In this document: positions 32,837 to 41,548 of the stretch, piece by piece | Numbering within the stretch: position 1 is the stretch's first letter | How the letters are laid out: every line of letters begins with the position of its first letter | Origin: Chloroflexota bacterium | GTDB taxonomy: Bacteria; Chloroflexota; Dehalococcoidia; UBA2247; RBG-13-53-26 | Assembly: GCA_016875915.1 (NCBI GenBank) | Contig: VGOM01000011.1 | Coordinates: 1 to 63,855 of the forward strand | Direction of reading: 5' to 3' | DNA length: 63,855 nucleotides | Made by a program: the position numbers and the translations under genes | The notes under the pieces: generated by a model | Databases searched by the model: none | Told to the model about the DNA's origin: nothing | What the model saw: only the letters and a program-made list of their open reading frames with translations

Positions 32837-33648
32837 CAGACGCCTTGTCCGATACCTGGCAGGTGATACTGCGCGATCTCAGGGTCCGCATCCGCATGCC
32901 CGTGTTCATCTTCATGAGCCTGTTTCAACCCATACTCTGGCTTCTGCTCTTCACCCAGATCTTCAAGGCGCTTGGCGGCGGTGCCGGTGGCTTGAACGTC
33001 TGGGGCCCCGACGTCAGCTACTTGGAGGGGTTCGCTCCGGGCGTGATCGTCATGACCGTGCTCTTCGGCTCGGCCTTCGCCGGGTTTGGCACCCTGATGG
33101 ATATCGATGCGGGGATAATGTCCAAGATGCTGGCCACCCCGGTCACCCGGGTGTCCATCATCACCGGCCGGGTCATCGCCGCCGTCACCGTGGGAGTGGT
33201 CCAGGCAGGCATCGTCTTCATCGTGGCCGCCATCATGGGCGTTCACGTGGCCACCGGCATACCCGGGGTGCTCCTGGTGTTCCTGCTTGTCGGCCTGCTC
33301 GGCATCGGGTTCGCAGCCTTCTCCAACGGTCTGGCGCTGCTGTTGAGGCGGCAGGAGACAGTCATGGCGGTGGTCAACCTGTTCACCATGCCGTTGATGT
33401 TCATGTCCACCACGATGATGCCGGCCACGGTCAACAACGACGGCGTCACAGTGCAGATCCTTCCGCACTGGCTCGACATCGCCAGGCAGTTCAATCCGGT
33501 GGACTATGCCGTGGTCGGGGTTCGCAACCTGGTTCTCCCCGACTACTATGTCTGGTCTGACCTGTGGAAGCCGCTGGTGGTGCTGGCGGCCTTCGCCGTG
33601 GTGATGGTCGTCTTCGGCACCATGATGTTCCGTGCCAAGGCAGAGTAG
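32833..33648 (+). CDS. ABC-2 type transporter permease (DrrB-like)
   Basis: 271 residues with six hydrophobic helices. An N-terminal amphipathic helix (LSDTWQVILRDLRVRIRMP) precedes the first. The block GIGFAAFSNGLALLLRRQETVMAVVNL is the ABC-2 signature, followed by PLMFMSTTMMPATV and HWLDIARQFNPVDYAVVGVR. It forms the channel for the ATPase encoded just upstream, to which it is translationally coupled. Confidence 0.93.
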   Translation: MTDALSDTWQVILRDLRVRIRMPVFIFMSLFQPILWLLLFTQIFKALGGGAGGLNVWGPDVSYLEGFAPGVIVMTVLFGSAFAGFGTLMDIDAGIMSKMLATPVTRVSIITGRVIAAVTVGVVQAGIVFIVAAIMGVHVATGIPGVLLVFLLVGLLGIGFAAFSNGLALLLRRQETVMAVVNLFTMPLMFMSTTMMPATVNNDGVTVQILPHWLDIARQFNPVDYAVVGVRNLVLPDYYVWSDLWKPLVVLAAFAVVMVVFGTMMFRAKAE

Positions 33649-33660
33649 ACGGAGGTAGGT

Positions 33661-34512
33661 ATGGAAGAGCTGATCAGAAGGGCAGCCGCAGACCTGGCCA
33701 AAGCAGAATACGCCATCGCGCTGACCGGGGCCGGGATCTCCACCGAATCCGGGATCCGCGATTTCAGGGGCCCCGACGGCATCTGGACCAAACACCCGGA
33801 GGCCGAAATGGAGGCCTATGAGGCCTACGACAAGCTGCGCCGCGACCCCAAGGAGCATTGGGAGAAGATTCTCGAGCCGGGCAGCTTCTTCAGCCTGTTC
33901 GATGAGGTCATGAACGCCCTGCCGAACCGCGGACACCTGGCCCTGGCCGAACTGGAGAGCATGGGCATCGTGAAGCTGGTCATCACCCAGAATGTGGACA
34001 GCCTCCACGACAAGGCGGGCAATCGCAATGTCATCGAGTACCACGGCGGCGTCTCCAAGCTCCGCTGCATGTCCTGCAACACCCGGTACCGGCGGGAGGA
34101 GTACGATCTGCAGGGTCTCAAGGCCGAGGGGAAGCTGCCGCCCCGCTGCCGGAAGTGCAACGGGGTGATCAAGCATGATGGTGTCTACTTCGGGGAGGCC
34201 ATCCCCTCCGATGCCGCCCATGCCAGCCTAGAGGCTGCCTGGAAGTGCGACCTGATGCTCATCTGCGGCACCTCCGCAGTGGTCTACCCCTTCGCCCAAC
34301 TGCCCCGGGTCGCCAGGGACAAGGGCAGCGGCAGGGGTGGCCGGAACGAGTGGGGCTCCCACGCCAGCGGCGGGTCCGGGGTGACCATCATCGAGGTGAA
34401 CGGCGAGGCCACCCCCCTGACCCGCGAAGGGGTGTCGGACTACATCATCCTGGGTAAGATCGGCGACATCCTGCCGAGGATAGTCGAGGAGGTCAGGAGA
34501 GTGAGAGGCTGA
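33661..34512 (+). CDS. Sir2-family NAD-dependent protein deacylase
   Basis: 283 residues. The NAD-binding motif GAGISTESGIRDFRG is at residues 23-37, TQNVDSLHDKAG and the catalytic His region (YHGG) follow, and the zinc-binding pairs are CMSC and CRKC. A later block is GTSAVVYPFAQLP. It removes acyl groups from lysine while consuming NAD. Against typical ~245-residue sirtuins it has an insertion (SGRGGRNEWGSHASGGSG, Gly-rich) near residue 225. It lies 12 bases after the permease gene and 2 before the SDR gene. Confidence 0.94.
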   Translation: MEELIRRAAADLAKAEYAIALTGAGISTESGIRDFRGPDGIWTKHPEAEMEAYEAYDKLRRDPKEHWEKILEPGSFFSLFDEVMNALPNRGHLALAELESMGIVKLVITQNVDSLHDKAGNRNVIEYHGGVSKLRCMSCNTRYRREEYDLQGLKAEGKLPPRCRKCNGVIKHDGVYFGEAIPSDAAHASLEAAWKCDLMLICGTSAVVYPFAQLPRVARDKGSGRGGRNEWGSHASGGSGVTIIEVNGEATPLTREGVSDYIILGKIGDILPRIVEEVRRVRG

Positions 34513-34514
34513 CC

Positions 34515-35279
34515 ATGGGCAGACTCGATGGCAGGGTAGCTCTGATCACCGGCGCCGGATCGGGAATCGGCCGTGCCTCGGCCATCCTCTTCGCTGGAGA
34601 AGGCGCCAAGGTAGCCGTCGTGGATCGTGTTCCTGAGGGAGCCCAGGAGACAGTGAGGATGATCCGGGATGCCGGCGTAGAGGCCATCTTCGTCGAGGCC
34701 GATGTCTCCAAGTCCTCCAGTGTGGAGCAGATGGTGGGCGCAACTGCGGGGCAGTTCGGCCGTCTGGATGTGATCTTCAATCACGCCGGAATACAGGGGG
34801 CCATCGGGCTGCCCACGGCAGACATCACCGAGGAGGACTTCGACCTGGTGATCAACGTCAACCTCAAGGGAGTCTTCTTCGGCTGCAAATACGCCATCCC
34901 GCTGATGCTGAAGCAGGGCGGGGGAGCAATCATCAACACCGCCTCGATCCTGGGCCAGGCAGCCATGGCCGGCGGCACGCCATACTGCATCTCCAAGGCG
35001 GGCATCATCCAGTTGACCAAACAGATTGCCAGCGAGTACTCCAGATTCAACATCCGGGCCAACTGCATCTGCCCCGGACTCGTCCGGACCCCGCTGATAG
35101 AGCCCTACTTCGAGGTCTTCCGTCTGGACAGCATACCCATCGGCAGAGCGGCAACACCGGAGGATATTGCCAGAGTGGCCCTGTTCCTGGCTTCGGATGA
35201 CTCGGCGTATATCACCGGCGCCGCCGTCGCCGTGGACGGAGGCTGCACCGCCGAAGCCAAGCTGCTTCTCAAGGGCTGA
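34515..35279 (+). CDS. Classical SDR oxidoreductase
   Basis: 254 residues. TGAGSGIGRASAI is the cofactor site, followed by VVDR (acidic residue, NAD preference). The catalytic Ser is in NTASILGQAAM and the Tyr-Lys pair in PYCISKAG. The C-terminus has the usual DDSAYITGAAVAVDGG. It is similar to 3-oxoacyl-ACP reductase or gluconate dehydrogenase-type enzymes; the substrate is unknown. It is fourth in the ABC-Sir2 operon, two bases after the Sir2 stop. Confidence 0.9.
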   Translation: MGRLDGRVALITGAGSGIGRASAILFAGEGAKVAVVDRVPEGAQETVRMIRDAGVEAIFVEADVSKSSSVEQMVGATAGQFGRLDVIFNHAGIQGAIGLPTADITEEDFDLVINVNLKGVFFGCKYAIPLMLKQGGGAIINTASILGQAAMAGGTPYCISKAGIIQLTKQIASEYSRFNIRANCICPGLVRTPLIEPYFEVFRLDSIPIGRAATPEDIARVALFLASDDSAYITGAAVAVDGGCTAEAKLLLKG

Positions 35280-35282
35280 ACC

Positions 35283-35915
35283 ATGGCGGGGATGGCCGCA
35301 GAGAGATTCCGGGAGTGGACCGCCGGCCTGAACGCAGGGCAGGCCCGGGTGGCCGTGTTTGAGAGGATCAGGGACATCCCCTATGCCATCGTCCCCGAAC
35401 TGAACGACGCCCGGAGATACGCCGAGATCCTCACCCTGGGCAGGGGCTCGTGCACCCCCAAGCACCTCCTCCTCTGCAGCATGTACCAGCAGCTGGGCCT
35501 GCCGGTGCTCTATGCCGTGTACCCCTTCAGCTGGGCCGAGGTGGAGGTCCCCTACCCGCCGGAGCTGCGCAGGCTGGCCCAGGCCACATCCACCAGCTAC
35601 CATCTGGCCTGCCGCGTGGAGATCGAGGGCCGGCTGGTCCTGGTCGATGCCACGCTGGACCCTCTACTGGAGGTGATGGGGTTGCCGGTGAACCGGGACT
35701 GGGATGGCCTTTCCGACACCCGGCTGCCGGTCCATCCCTCAGGAGAGGAAGTGCTGCACCATCCGTCGGAGGCCGCCTCACTGCGCGGGACTGAGCCCGA
35801 GGCAGCGCGGCATGCCTTCACGGCCGCCCTCAACCGCTGGCTGGACGAACTGCGCCGGCAGTCCACCCGCACATCGCCTCCCCAAGGTGGGCCGAACGCC
35901 GGCCGGGGTGTTTGA
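35283..35915 (+). CDS. Transglutaminase-like protein
   Basis: 210 residues. A Cys57 in GRGSCTPKHLLLCSMYQQLG, His107 in TSYHLACRVEIEG and Asp122 in LVLVDATLDPLLE form the Cys-His-Asp order of the transglutaminase/protease fold. Members cleave or form amide bonds, or act as peptidases. It follows the SDR by three bases and closes the five-gene operon. The C-terminal ~40 residues are Arg- and Pro-rich. Whether it acts with Sir2 or the ABC exporter is unknown. Confidence 0.72.
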   Translation: MAGMAAERFREWTAGLNAGQARVAVFERIRDIPYAIVPELNDARRYAEILTLGRGSCTPKHLLLCSMYQQLGLPVLYAVYPFSWAEVEVPYPPELRRLAQATSTSYHLACRVEIEGRLVLVDATLDPLLEVMGLPVNRDWDGLSDTRLPVHPSGEEVLHHPSEAASLRGTEPEAARHAFTAALNRWLDELRRQSTRTSPPQGGPNAGRGV

Positions 35916-35930
35916 CGCCATCAGCATGCT

Positions 35931-38900
35931 GTGCTACAGTCGAACAAGATAGCTTCGACAGTGAAGGCAGCACGGTCAATTGTGATGCGCCGGGCCCTGC
36001 ATCGGACCGGCAATGCCAGGAGGAGAACGACGACCGACAAGCCGCTGTTCCGCCTGCCTATCCCGGCTGCCCTTCTGCTGACCCTGACCTCCGTCCTGGT
36101 GTCCCTGGCTGTGGCCCAGGCAATGCACTCAACCGGGGACGGGCGCATCCACCCCGGACCTTGCTCCACCTCCCAGGATGGAGTGACGCACGCCGCGGCG
36201 CTCCTCAATCCCGGATCCGGATGGACCCCAGGTGGCCCCCCCTCCAGCCATCACCCGATATGGGCCAGGGTCATGTCCGCCCAAATGGGCTACCGGGACG
36301 CCCTGACTCCTCCAGCCATGTCTCAGAGTCCGCCCCTGGCCTCGCTTCAGTCCTCAACCCCGGTCCTCTTCGGGCAGTCCGAGTACATGATGGGCGACGT
36401 GGCCGTGGCTGTCATCTTCCCGGAGAGCGACGGCACCGTTGACCCCCAGAGCGAGACCTGGGACGAAGAGAGGATGGAGGCCTGCCTGGCGGGCATTGCC
36501 GCCGGCCTGAGCTGGTGGGAGAGCCAGGAGCCCGAGGCGAATCTCGCCTTCTACGTCACGTCGTATGGCACGGCGGCCACCGGCTATGAGCCGATAGCCA
36601 GGCCCCACGACAACGAGGCACTGTGGGTCGCCCAGATCATGGAGGGACTGGGCTACGGCACCGACAACATCACCTACCTCGAGGAGGTGGCCGCCCTCAA
36701 CAGCTATGAAATGGGCCTGCAGGAAGCGGACTGGGCCTTCACCATCTTCGTGGTGGACAGCCTGAACGACGCCGACGGCGCTTTCAGCGACGGCTGGTTC
36801 GCCTACTCCTGGGTCGGCGGGCCGTACCTGATCATGACCTACGATAACAACGGATACGGCATCGAGGACATGGACTTCGTCTCCGCCCATGAGACGGGCC
36901 ACATATTCTGGGCCACTGATGAGTACGACGGCTACGAGGAGTACAGCGGCTATCTGAATGTGGCGGACGACGACGGCGCCCTGTGCCTCATGAACAACGG
37001 GATATGGGACATCTGCCCGGCCACCGCGGGGCAGATCGGCTGGACGGATACGGACAGCGACAACGTCCTGGATCCCATGGACACCGCGCCGGAGACCGTC
37101 TTCGACCCCGTCCCGCCGGACTTCACCGACAACACAGTGCTCACCTTCGGCGGACAGACCGAGGACATCCCGCTGCCCAACAACAACCCCCAGTGGTGGT
37201 CATCGGGGCAGGACGTCAGCATCAACAGCATAGTGGACGTTCAGTACCGCGTGGACGGCGGGGAATGGCTCAGCGCCACCCCGGCCGACGGTGCCTTCGA
37301 TGAAGGGGCCGAGGACTTCTCATTCACCACGGAATCCCTGTCACCGGGCCTGCATACCATCGAGGCCAGGTCCCTCAACTCCGCCGGCAACTGGGACGAG
37401 TCCCCGGCCCAGCACTCCGTGGTTGTCGATGTGACCAACCCGACGCTGGTGATCGGCACCATCCCGGATTTCGTCAGGACAGTTCCCTGGCTGGGAGGCT
37501 CAGCCAACGATCCCGCTCCGGGGCAACTGGACAGAGTGGAGATCCAGATGAGGAACGTCAGCCAGGATATGTACTGGAACGGGACCTCCTGGACGCCAAC
37601 TTCCACATGGATCACCGCCTCCGGCACGGCTTCCTGGAGCTATGCCCTGCCCCCGCTGGGCAACGGCACCACCTACAGGGTCCGGGCCATGGCCATCGAC
37701 AGCGCCGGCAACGAGTCGGCCGTGATCTCGGAGAGCTTCACTTTCGACACGACTGCTCCCACCATCGCTATGAGCGACATACCCGACCCGGTGGACTCGC
37801 TCCCCGCAGTCAGCGGAACAGCCGCCGATGCGGCGCCGGGGCAACTGGATACAGTGGAGATCCATATCTGGAACGTCACCGAGAATACCTATTGGGACGA
37901 AGCCGGCTGGGCCGCTGTCCCGACATGGGTCAATGCCTCGGGCACGACTTCCTGGAGCCGCGCCCTACCCCCTCTGGCCAGCGGATCCACTTATGAGGTC
38001 CAGGCCAGGGCCATCGACAGCGCCGGCAACGAATCGCCAGTGGTCTCCGACACCTTCACCTTCGACGACCTGACCGGTCCCACGGTGTGGATGATTCCGC
38101 TGCCGGACTTCGTCAGCTCGCTGTCCTGGATCAGCGGAACAGCGGCCGATGCCCCGCCGGGTCAGCTGGACAGAGTGGAGGTTCAGATCAGGAACGCCAC
38201 CGAGAACACCTACTGGGAGGGGACGGCCTGGGTGCCCGCCCCAACATGGGTCACCGCCTCGGGCACTGCTTCCTGGAACTACCCGCTGCCATCGCTGGAC
38301 AACGGGACGGTCTACGGGCTGAGCGCCAGGGCCATAGACAGTGCCGGGAATGAGTCGGCAGCGGTCTCGCACACGTTCGTCTTCGACACCGTCATCCCAT
38401 CGATCACCCTGGATGACATGCCCGATGCCTTCAATTGGCTGTCCTCTGTCGGGGGGACGGCCGCGGACGCCCCGCCGGGGCAGTTGGATGGCGTAGAGGT
38501 CCAGATCAGGAACACCGACCAGGGGACCTACTGGGACGGTTCCTCCGGGTGGACGGCCGCCCCGGCCTGGGTCAGGGCCTCCGGCGGCGATTCCTGGAGC
38601 TGCACTCTGCCCTCCCTGACCAGCGCCACATACCAGGTCAGCGCCAGGGCCGCGGACAGAGCCGGCAACACCTCGGCAGTAGCCGCCCGCACCTTCACAC
38701 TGGACAACACCCTGCCCACCATCACCATGGAAAGCGTCGCCGATCCGGTGAACCGGCTCTCCGCAGTGGGCGGAACGGCCGCCGACGCACCGCCGGGCCA
38801 GATGGACAGGGTCGAGATCCAGATCAGGAACCTGGCCCAGGGCACCTGCTGGGATGGAGCATCCTCATGGACCGTGGCCCCGACATGGATTCGGGCCTCG

Positions 38901-39782
38901 GGCACCGATTCCTGGAGCTACGACCTGCCTGCGCTGAACGACGGATCGGCCTACGAGATCAGGACGAAGGCTATCGACAGCGTCGGCAATGAGTCCGTGG
39001 TGGCTGCGGCGTCCTTCACCTTCGATGCCACCCCGCCCACCATCACCGTGAATGATATCGCCGCCGCTGTGAGCTCGCTTCCGTTCATCGGCGGGACGGC
39101 CGCCGATGCCGCCCCGGGGGAGCTGGATAGAGTGGAGATTCAGATCAGAAGGACCGGCCAGGATACCTACTGGGGCGGGGATTCCTGGACGCCGGGTCCC
39201 GTCTGGTTGGCGGCTGCCGGCACCCATTCGTGGAGCTACTCTCTGCCGGGGCTGAACGACGGATCGGCCTACGAGATCAGGGCCAGAGCGGTGGACCTGG
39301 CCGGGAATGAGTCCGCAGCCGCCGGGGACACCTTCGCCTTCGACACCGCCAGCCCCGTGGTCGCCATGAACGACATCCCGGATCCGGCGAAGGCCCTTCC
39401 CTCGATTGGCGGCACCGCCGACGACCCCTCGCCGGGGCAGATGGACAGGGTGGAGGTCCTGATCAGGAACGTCACGCGGGACACCTGCTGGGACGGCTCT
39501 TCCTGGGTACCTGACTCCACCTGGATCGCCGCCTCGGGCACGGACTCCTGGAGCTGCCCCCTGCCGCGGCTGGCCGGCGGACAGACCTACGAGATCACGG
39601 CCAAGGCCATCGACACTGCGGGCAATGAGTCGGCAGTGGCCGGGGACACCTTCACCTACAGCCCGCCCGTGTCTCCGTGGATCTGGATCGCCGTGGGCAT
39701 CGTCGCCGCTCTGTTGGCGACCGTGGCCCTCCTGGTGCTCGTGCCCCGCGTGGGGGCAGCAGTGCAGTCCGGAATGCGCTAG
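35931..39782 (+). CDS. Secreted zinc metallopeptidase with seven Ig-like repeats and membrane anchor
   Basis: 1283 residues from the GTG at 35931; the ATG at 35985 is a good alternative that places the signal peptide (LPIPAALLLTLTSVLVSLAVA) nearer the start. The peptidase motif is H320-E-T-G-H324 in SAHETGHIFWATDEY, an HExxH with downstream Asp-Glu as in M64-like enzymes. From about residue 500, seven repeats of ~106 residues follow, each with GTAADAxPGQLDRVEIQIRN, a TYW block, TSWSYxLP and AIDSAGNES. The C-terminus is SPWIWIAVGIVAALL with a basic end. It would act outside the cell, tethered to the membrane. No strong ribosome-binding site is seen. Confidence 0.87.
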   Translation: MLQSNKIASTVKAARSIVMRRALHRTGNARRRTTTDKPLFRLPIPAALLLTLTSVLVSLAVAQAMHSTGDGRIHPGPCSTSQDGVTHAAALLNPGSGWTPGGPPSSHHPIWARVMSAQMGYRDALTPPAMSQSPPLASLQSSTPVLFGQSEYMMGDVAVAVIFPESDGTVDPQSETWDEERMEACLAGIAAGLSWWESQEPEANLAFYVTSYGTAATGYEPIARPHDNEALWVAQIMEGLGYGTDNITYLEEVAALNSYEMGLQEADWAFTIFVVDSLNDADGAFSDGWFAYSWVGGPYLIMTYDNNGYGIEDMDFVSAHETGHIFWATDEYDGYEEYSGYLNVADDDGALCLMNNGIWDICPATAGQIGWTDTDSDNVLDPMDTAPETVFDPVPPDFTDNTVLTFGGQTEDIPLPNNNPQWWSSGQDVSINSIVDVQYRVDGGEWLSATPADGAFDEGAEDFSFTTESLSPGLHTIEARSLNSAGNWDESPAQHSVVVDVTNPTLVIGTIPDFVRTVPWLGGSANDPAPGQLDRVEIQMRNVSQDMYWNGTSWTPTSTWITASGTASWSYALPPLGNGTTYRVRAMAIDSAGNESAVISESFTFDTTAPTIAMSDIPDPVDSLPAVSGTAADAAPGQLDTVEIHIWNVTENTYWDEAGWAAVPTWVNASGTTSWSRALPPLASGSTYEVQARAIDSAGNESPVVSDTFTFDDLTGPTVWMIPLPDFVSSLSWISGTAADAPPGQLDRVEVQIRNATENTYWEGTAWVPAPTWVTASGTASWNYPLPSLDNGTVYGLSARAIDSAGNESAAVSHTFVFDTVIPSITLDDMPDAFNWLSSVGGTAADAPPGQLDGVEVQIRNTDQGTYWDGSSGWTAAPAWVRASGGDSWSCTLPSLTSATYQVSARAADRAGNTSAVAARTFTLDNTLPTITMESVADPVNRLSAVGGTAADAPPGQMDRVEIQIRNLAQGTCWDGASSWTVAPTWIRASGTDSWSYDLPALNDGSAYEIRTKAIDSVGNESVVAAASFTFDATPPTITVNDIAAAVSSLPFIGGTAADAAPGELDRVEIQIRRTGQDTYWGGDSWTPGPVWLAAAGTHSWSYSLPGLNDGSAYEIRARAVDLAGNESAAAGDTFAFDTASPVVAMNDIPDPAKALPSIGGTADDPSPGQMDRVEVLIRNVTRDTCWDGSSWVPDSTWIAASGTDSWSCPLPRLAGGQTYEITAKAIDTAGNESAVAGDTFTYSPPVSPWIWIAVGIVAALLATVALLVLVPRVGAAVQSGMR

Positions 39783-39825
39783 CCCATATCACCGTACGGC
39801 GGTCCGCCCCACCCGGGACGGCGCT

Positions 39826-40152
39826 TCATGAGACGGCGGCATTGCCACCCGGCACAGGGGACGGCTGGGGCTCCTCCCGGGCCTCGGCGTGCCGCTGCAG
39901 ACCCTCCACGAATTGCCGGGCTTCCGCCAAGGTATCGAAGACGCCCAGGACCATGGTGTCCGTGCTTCGGGCGAAATGGCACCGGACGACCCAGGTGGTC
40001 TTCTCCGGAGCGGCCGGCTTCTTCCTCGGCACACGATCCGCCGGCGCGGTGGGGTAACTGGCCCCAATCTCGGCAATGGCTATCTGCTTGATAGCGCCCA
40101 CCCTGACCATCTCCGTGCGGTCCTTGTTCCACAGGAACCTCTCCTGGCTCAT
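39826..40152 (-). CDS. Hypothetical protein downstream of the IscA-like gene
   Basis: 108 residues. The ATG at 40152 has GGAGGTGA upstream, lying in the end of the preceding gene, so the two are probably cotranscribed. The N-terminus (ERFLWNKDRTEMVRVGAIKQ) and the core (WVVRCHFARSTDTMVLGVFD, then TLAEARQFVEGLQRH) suggest a small alpha/beta domain; the last ~20 residues are Pro-rich and probably disordered. No family recognised. Confidence 0.6.
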   Translation of the reverse strand: MSQERFLWNKDRTEMVRVGAIKQIAIAEIGASYPTAPADRVPRKKPAAPEKTTWVVRCHFARSTDTMVLGVFDTLAEARQFVEGLQRHAEAREEPQPSPVPGGNAAVS

Positions 40153-40159
40153 CCGGCAT

Positions 40160-40561
40160 TCACCTCCGGCGCGGCTTGGCGGACCGCTGCCTGCCTTTCG
40201 CCTTCGCTGTCGCCTTGCCCGATGCTTTCGTCTGTGTCCGGGCCCTGGAGGTGCCTCCCGGCGGCCGCTTCCCCAGAGACAGCTCCTCCTCGTGATAGAC
40301 CACCAGGCGCGGTCCTTCTGTACTCCGCCGGCAGTCGATGATCACGCTGGCTTCCGCCAGGTAGTGGCTCAGCTCCGGCGAGACGCGGAGCAGAACGGTA
40401 TCCTCGCTTCCGGCCAGGGTATCGCCCTCCATCTCCGGCCCCAGCCAGATGGAGAAGCCGTCGCACTCGGTATCTATCCGCAGCACCTGTCCGGGATGCG
40501 CCGTGTTGGCCTCCAGAATGGCCCGCAGTTCTTTGACAGCTTCATCGGTAATGGTCAGCAA
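40160..40561 (-). CDS. IscA/HesB-like protein with basic tail
   Basis: 133 residues. The first ~100 residues show the A-type Fe-S carrier fold: LTITDEAVKELRAILE, then GQVLRIDTECDGFSIWLGP and VIIDCRRSTEGPRLVVYHEE. Only two Cys remain and the C-terminal CxC of true carriers is missing, so it may not bind a cluster. The last 30 residues are Arg/Lys/Ala-rich. The start is TTG at 40561 with GGAGGGCGA upstream. The promoter at 40597-40626 drives it together with the following hypothetical gene. Confidence 0.72.
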   Translation of the reverse strand: MLTITDEAVKELRAILEANTAHPGQVLRIDTECDGFSIWLGPEMEGDTLAGSEDTVLLRVSPELSHYLAEASVIIDCRRSTEGPRLVVYHEEELSLGKRPPGGTSRARTQTKASGKATAKAKGRQRSAKPRRR

Positions 40562-40596
40562 TCGCCCTCCCCCAAGCCGGTGACAACAACCCAGCT

Positions 40597-40626
40597 ATCT
40601 TAGGTGTGGCTGTCCATGAGTGTCAA
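40597..40626 (-). promoter_or_regulatory. Sigma-70 promoter of the IscA-like gene
   Basis: The minus strand reads TTGACA (40621-40626) and TAAGAT (40597-40602), 18 bases apart, 36 bases upstream of the TTG start. Confidence 0.6.
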
Positions 40627-40678
40627 GCTCAAGCCGTCCCCCGACTCTGCCCCCGCCGGACGCCGGTCCCCTCAGCGC

Positions 40679-41548
40679 TCAGGAGGCCTGCTCCCTCTTC
40701 CTCTTGATGAAGTCGTCGATTCCCTCGACCAGCCTGAGGCTCTCCTCCTCCGAAAGGCCCTGGTTGCTCTCCAGTTTGGCAATGCACTCCTCAATATGGG
40801 CGCTGCCGGCCCGCGCCTCGGCCAGCTCTTCGTTCTGCCGCTTGATGTCCTGGTCAAGCTCCCGGAAGTCGATGCCCAACTCCAGCCTCTGATCGATGAA
40901 CTGGAGGACCCTCCTCTCGGCTTTGAGGTCCTCTCCTCCGGCCAGGTAGAACGGCACCGGCACCCACAGGCTGGCCGCGGGGATGCCCCTCCTCTTGGCC
41001 ACCCACAGGAGATAGGAGCTCAGCGTCGGCCGCTGACTGGCCGCCGTTTCGTAGTCGAAGGTAGTCACCAGGTCATAGCTGCTCAGGTTCCTCTTCACCT
41101 CCGTGGAGCTGAAGGCGGCCACCAGCTGCCTCGGCGTGGTGTGGGCGCTGATGGTCACCATCCCGCCAACGGTGTGGACTTCCCTCACGTGGCAGTGGTC
41201 CCGGGCCACATCCATTACCAGACTCAGGAACCGGTACCAGTCGGAGGAAGGCGGAGAGCTCTCGAAGAGGACCAGATCATGCTCCGGCGAGGCGTAGAAC
41301 CAGCTGGCCGGGAACTTGGCCAGGTCGTTCTCAATGGCCACGCCACCCATGGGGAAGAACTCCAGTGGCTCGATCTCGCAGAAGGTATGACCGCCCAGCT
41401 TCCGCCTCAGGTAGTCATTGACCTTCGGCCCCAGCCTGCCCGCGTCTTCACTCCAGGCAACCACCAGGACGGGAGACCGCAGCGCCGGGCGGGAGAAGAA
41501 CCTAAGCGGCTCTCTCTCCGCCTTTGTCTCCCTTTCTGAAGAGTTCAT
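40679..41548 (-). CDS. PAC2-family protein (second of tandem pair)
   Basis: 289 residues from the ATG at 41548 (AAGGAGC upstream). The PAC2 fold is indicated by PVLVVAWSEDAGRLGPKVNDYL, IEPLEFFPMGGVAIEN, REVHTVGGMVTISAHTTPR and SLWVPVPFYLAGG. The C-terminal ~80 residues are a charged helical region (LDQDIKRQNEELAEARAGSA) likely to form a coiled coil. In archaea and eukaryotes PAC2 proteins assist proteasome assembly; bacterial roles are unknown. It overlaps the end of the upstream PAC2 gene by 47 bases. Confidence 0.82.
   Translation of the reverse strand: MNSSERETKAEREPLRFFSRPALRSPVLVVAWSEDAGRLGPKVNDYLRRKLGGHTFCEIEPLEFFPMGGVAIENDLAKFPASWFYASPEHDLVLFESSPPSSDWYRFLSLVMDVARDHCHVREVHTVGGMVTISAHTTPRQLVAAFSSTEVKRNLSSYDLVTTFDYETAASQRPTLSSYLLWVAKRRGIPAASLWVPVPFYLAGGEDLKAERRVLQFIDQRLELGIDFRELDQDIKRQNEELAEARAGSAHIEECIAKLESNQGLSEEESLRLVEGIDDFIKRKREQAS

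Noticed and set aside
32629-34221. A 530-codon minus-strand frame across the ABC permease and Sir2 genes
   Set aside because: It is antisense to two strongly supported genes; its translation is rich in His, Gln, Gly and Asp with no domain. GC-rich codon bias creates such shadows.
31716-35915. The Sir2 operon as a clear antiviral defence island
   Set aside because: The Sir2 has full zinc-ribbon and deacylase motifs and no SLOG, TIR or HerA partner; defence is possible but not supported enough to be called.
37430-39660. A ~318-base tandem DNA repeat
   Set aside because: It is fully explained by seven Ig-like protein repeats in an intact reading frame.
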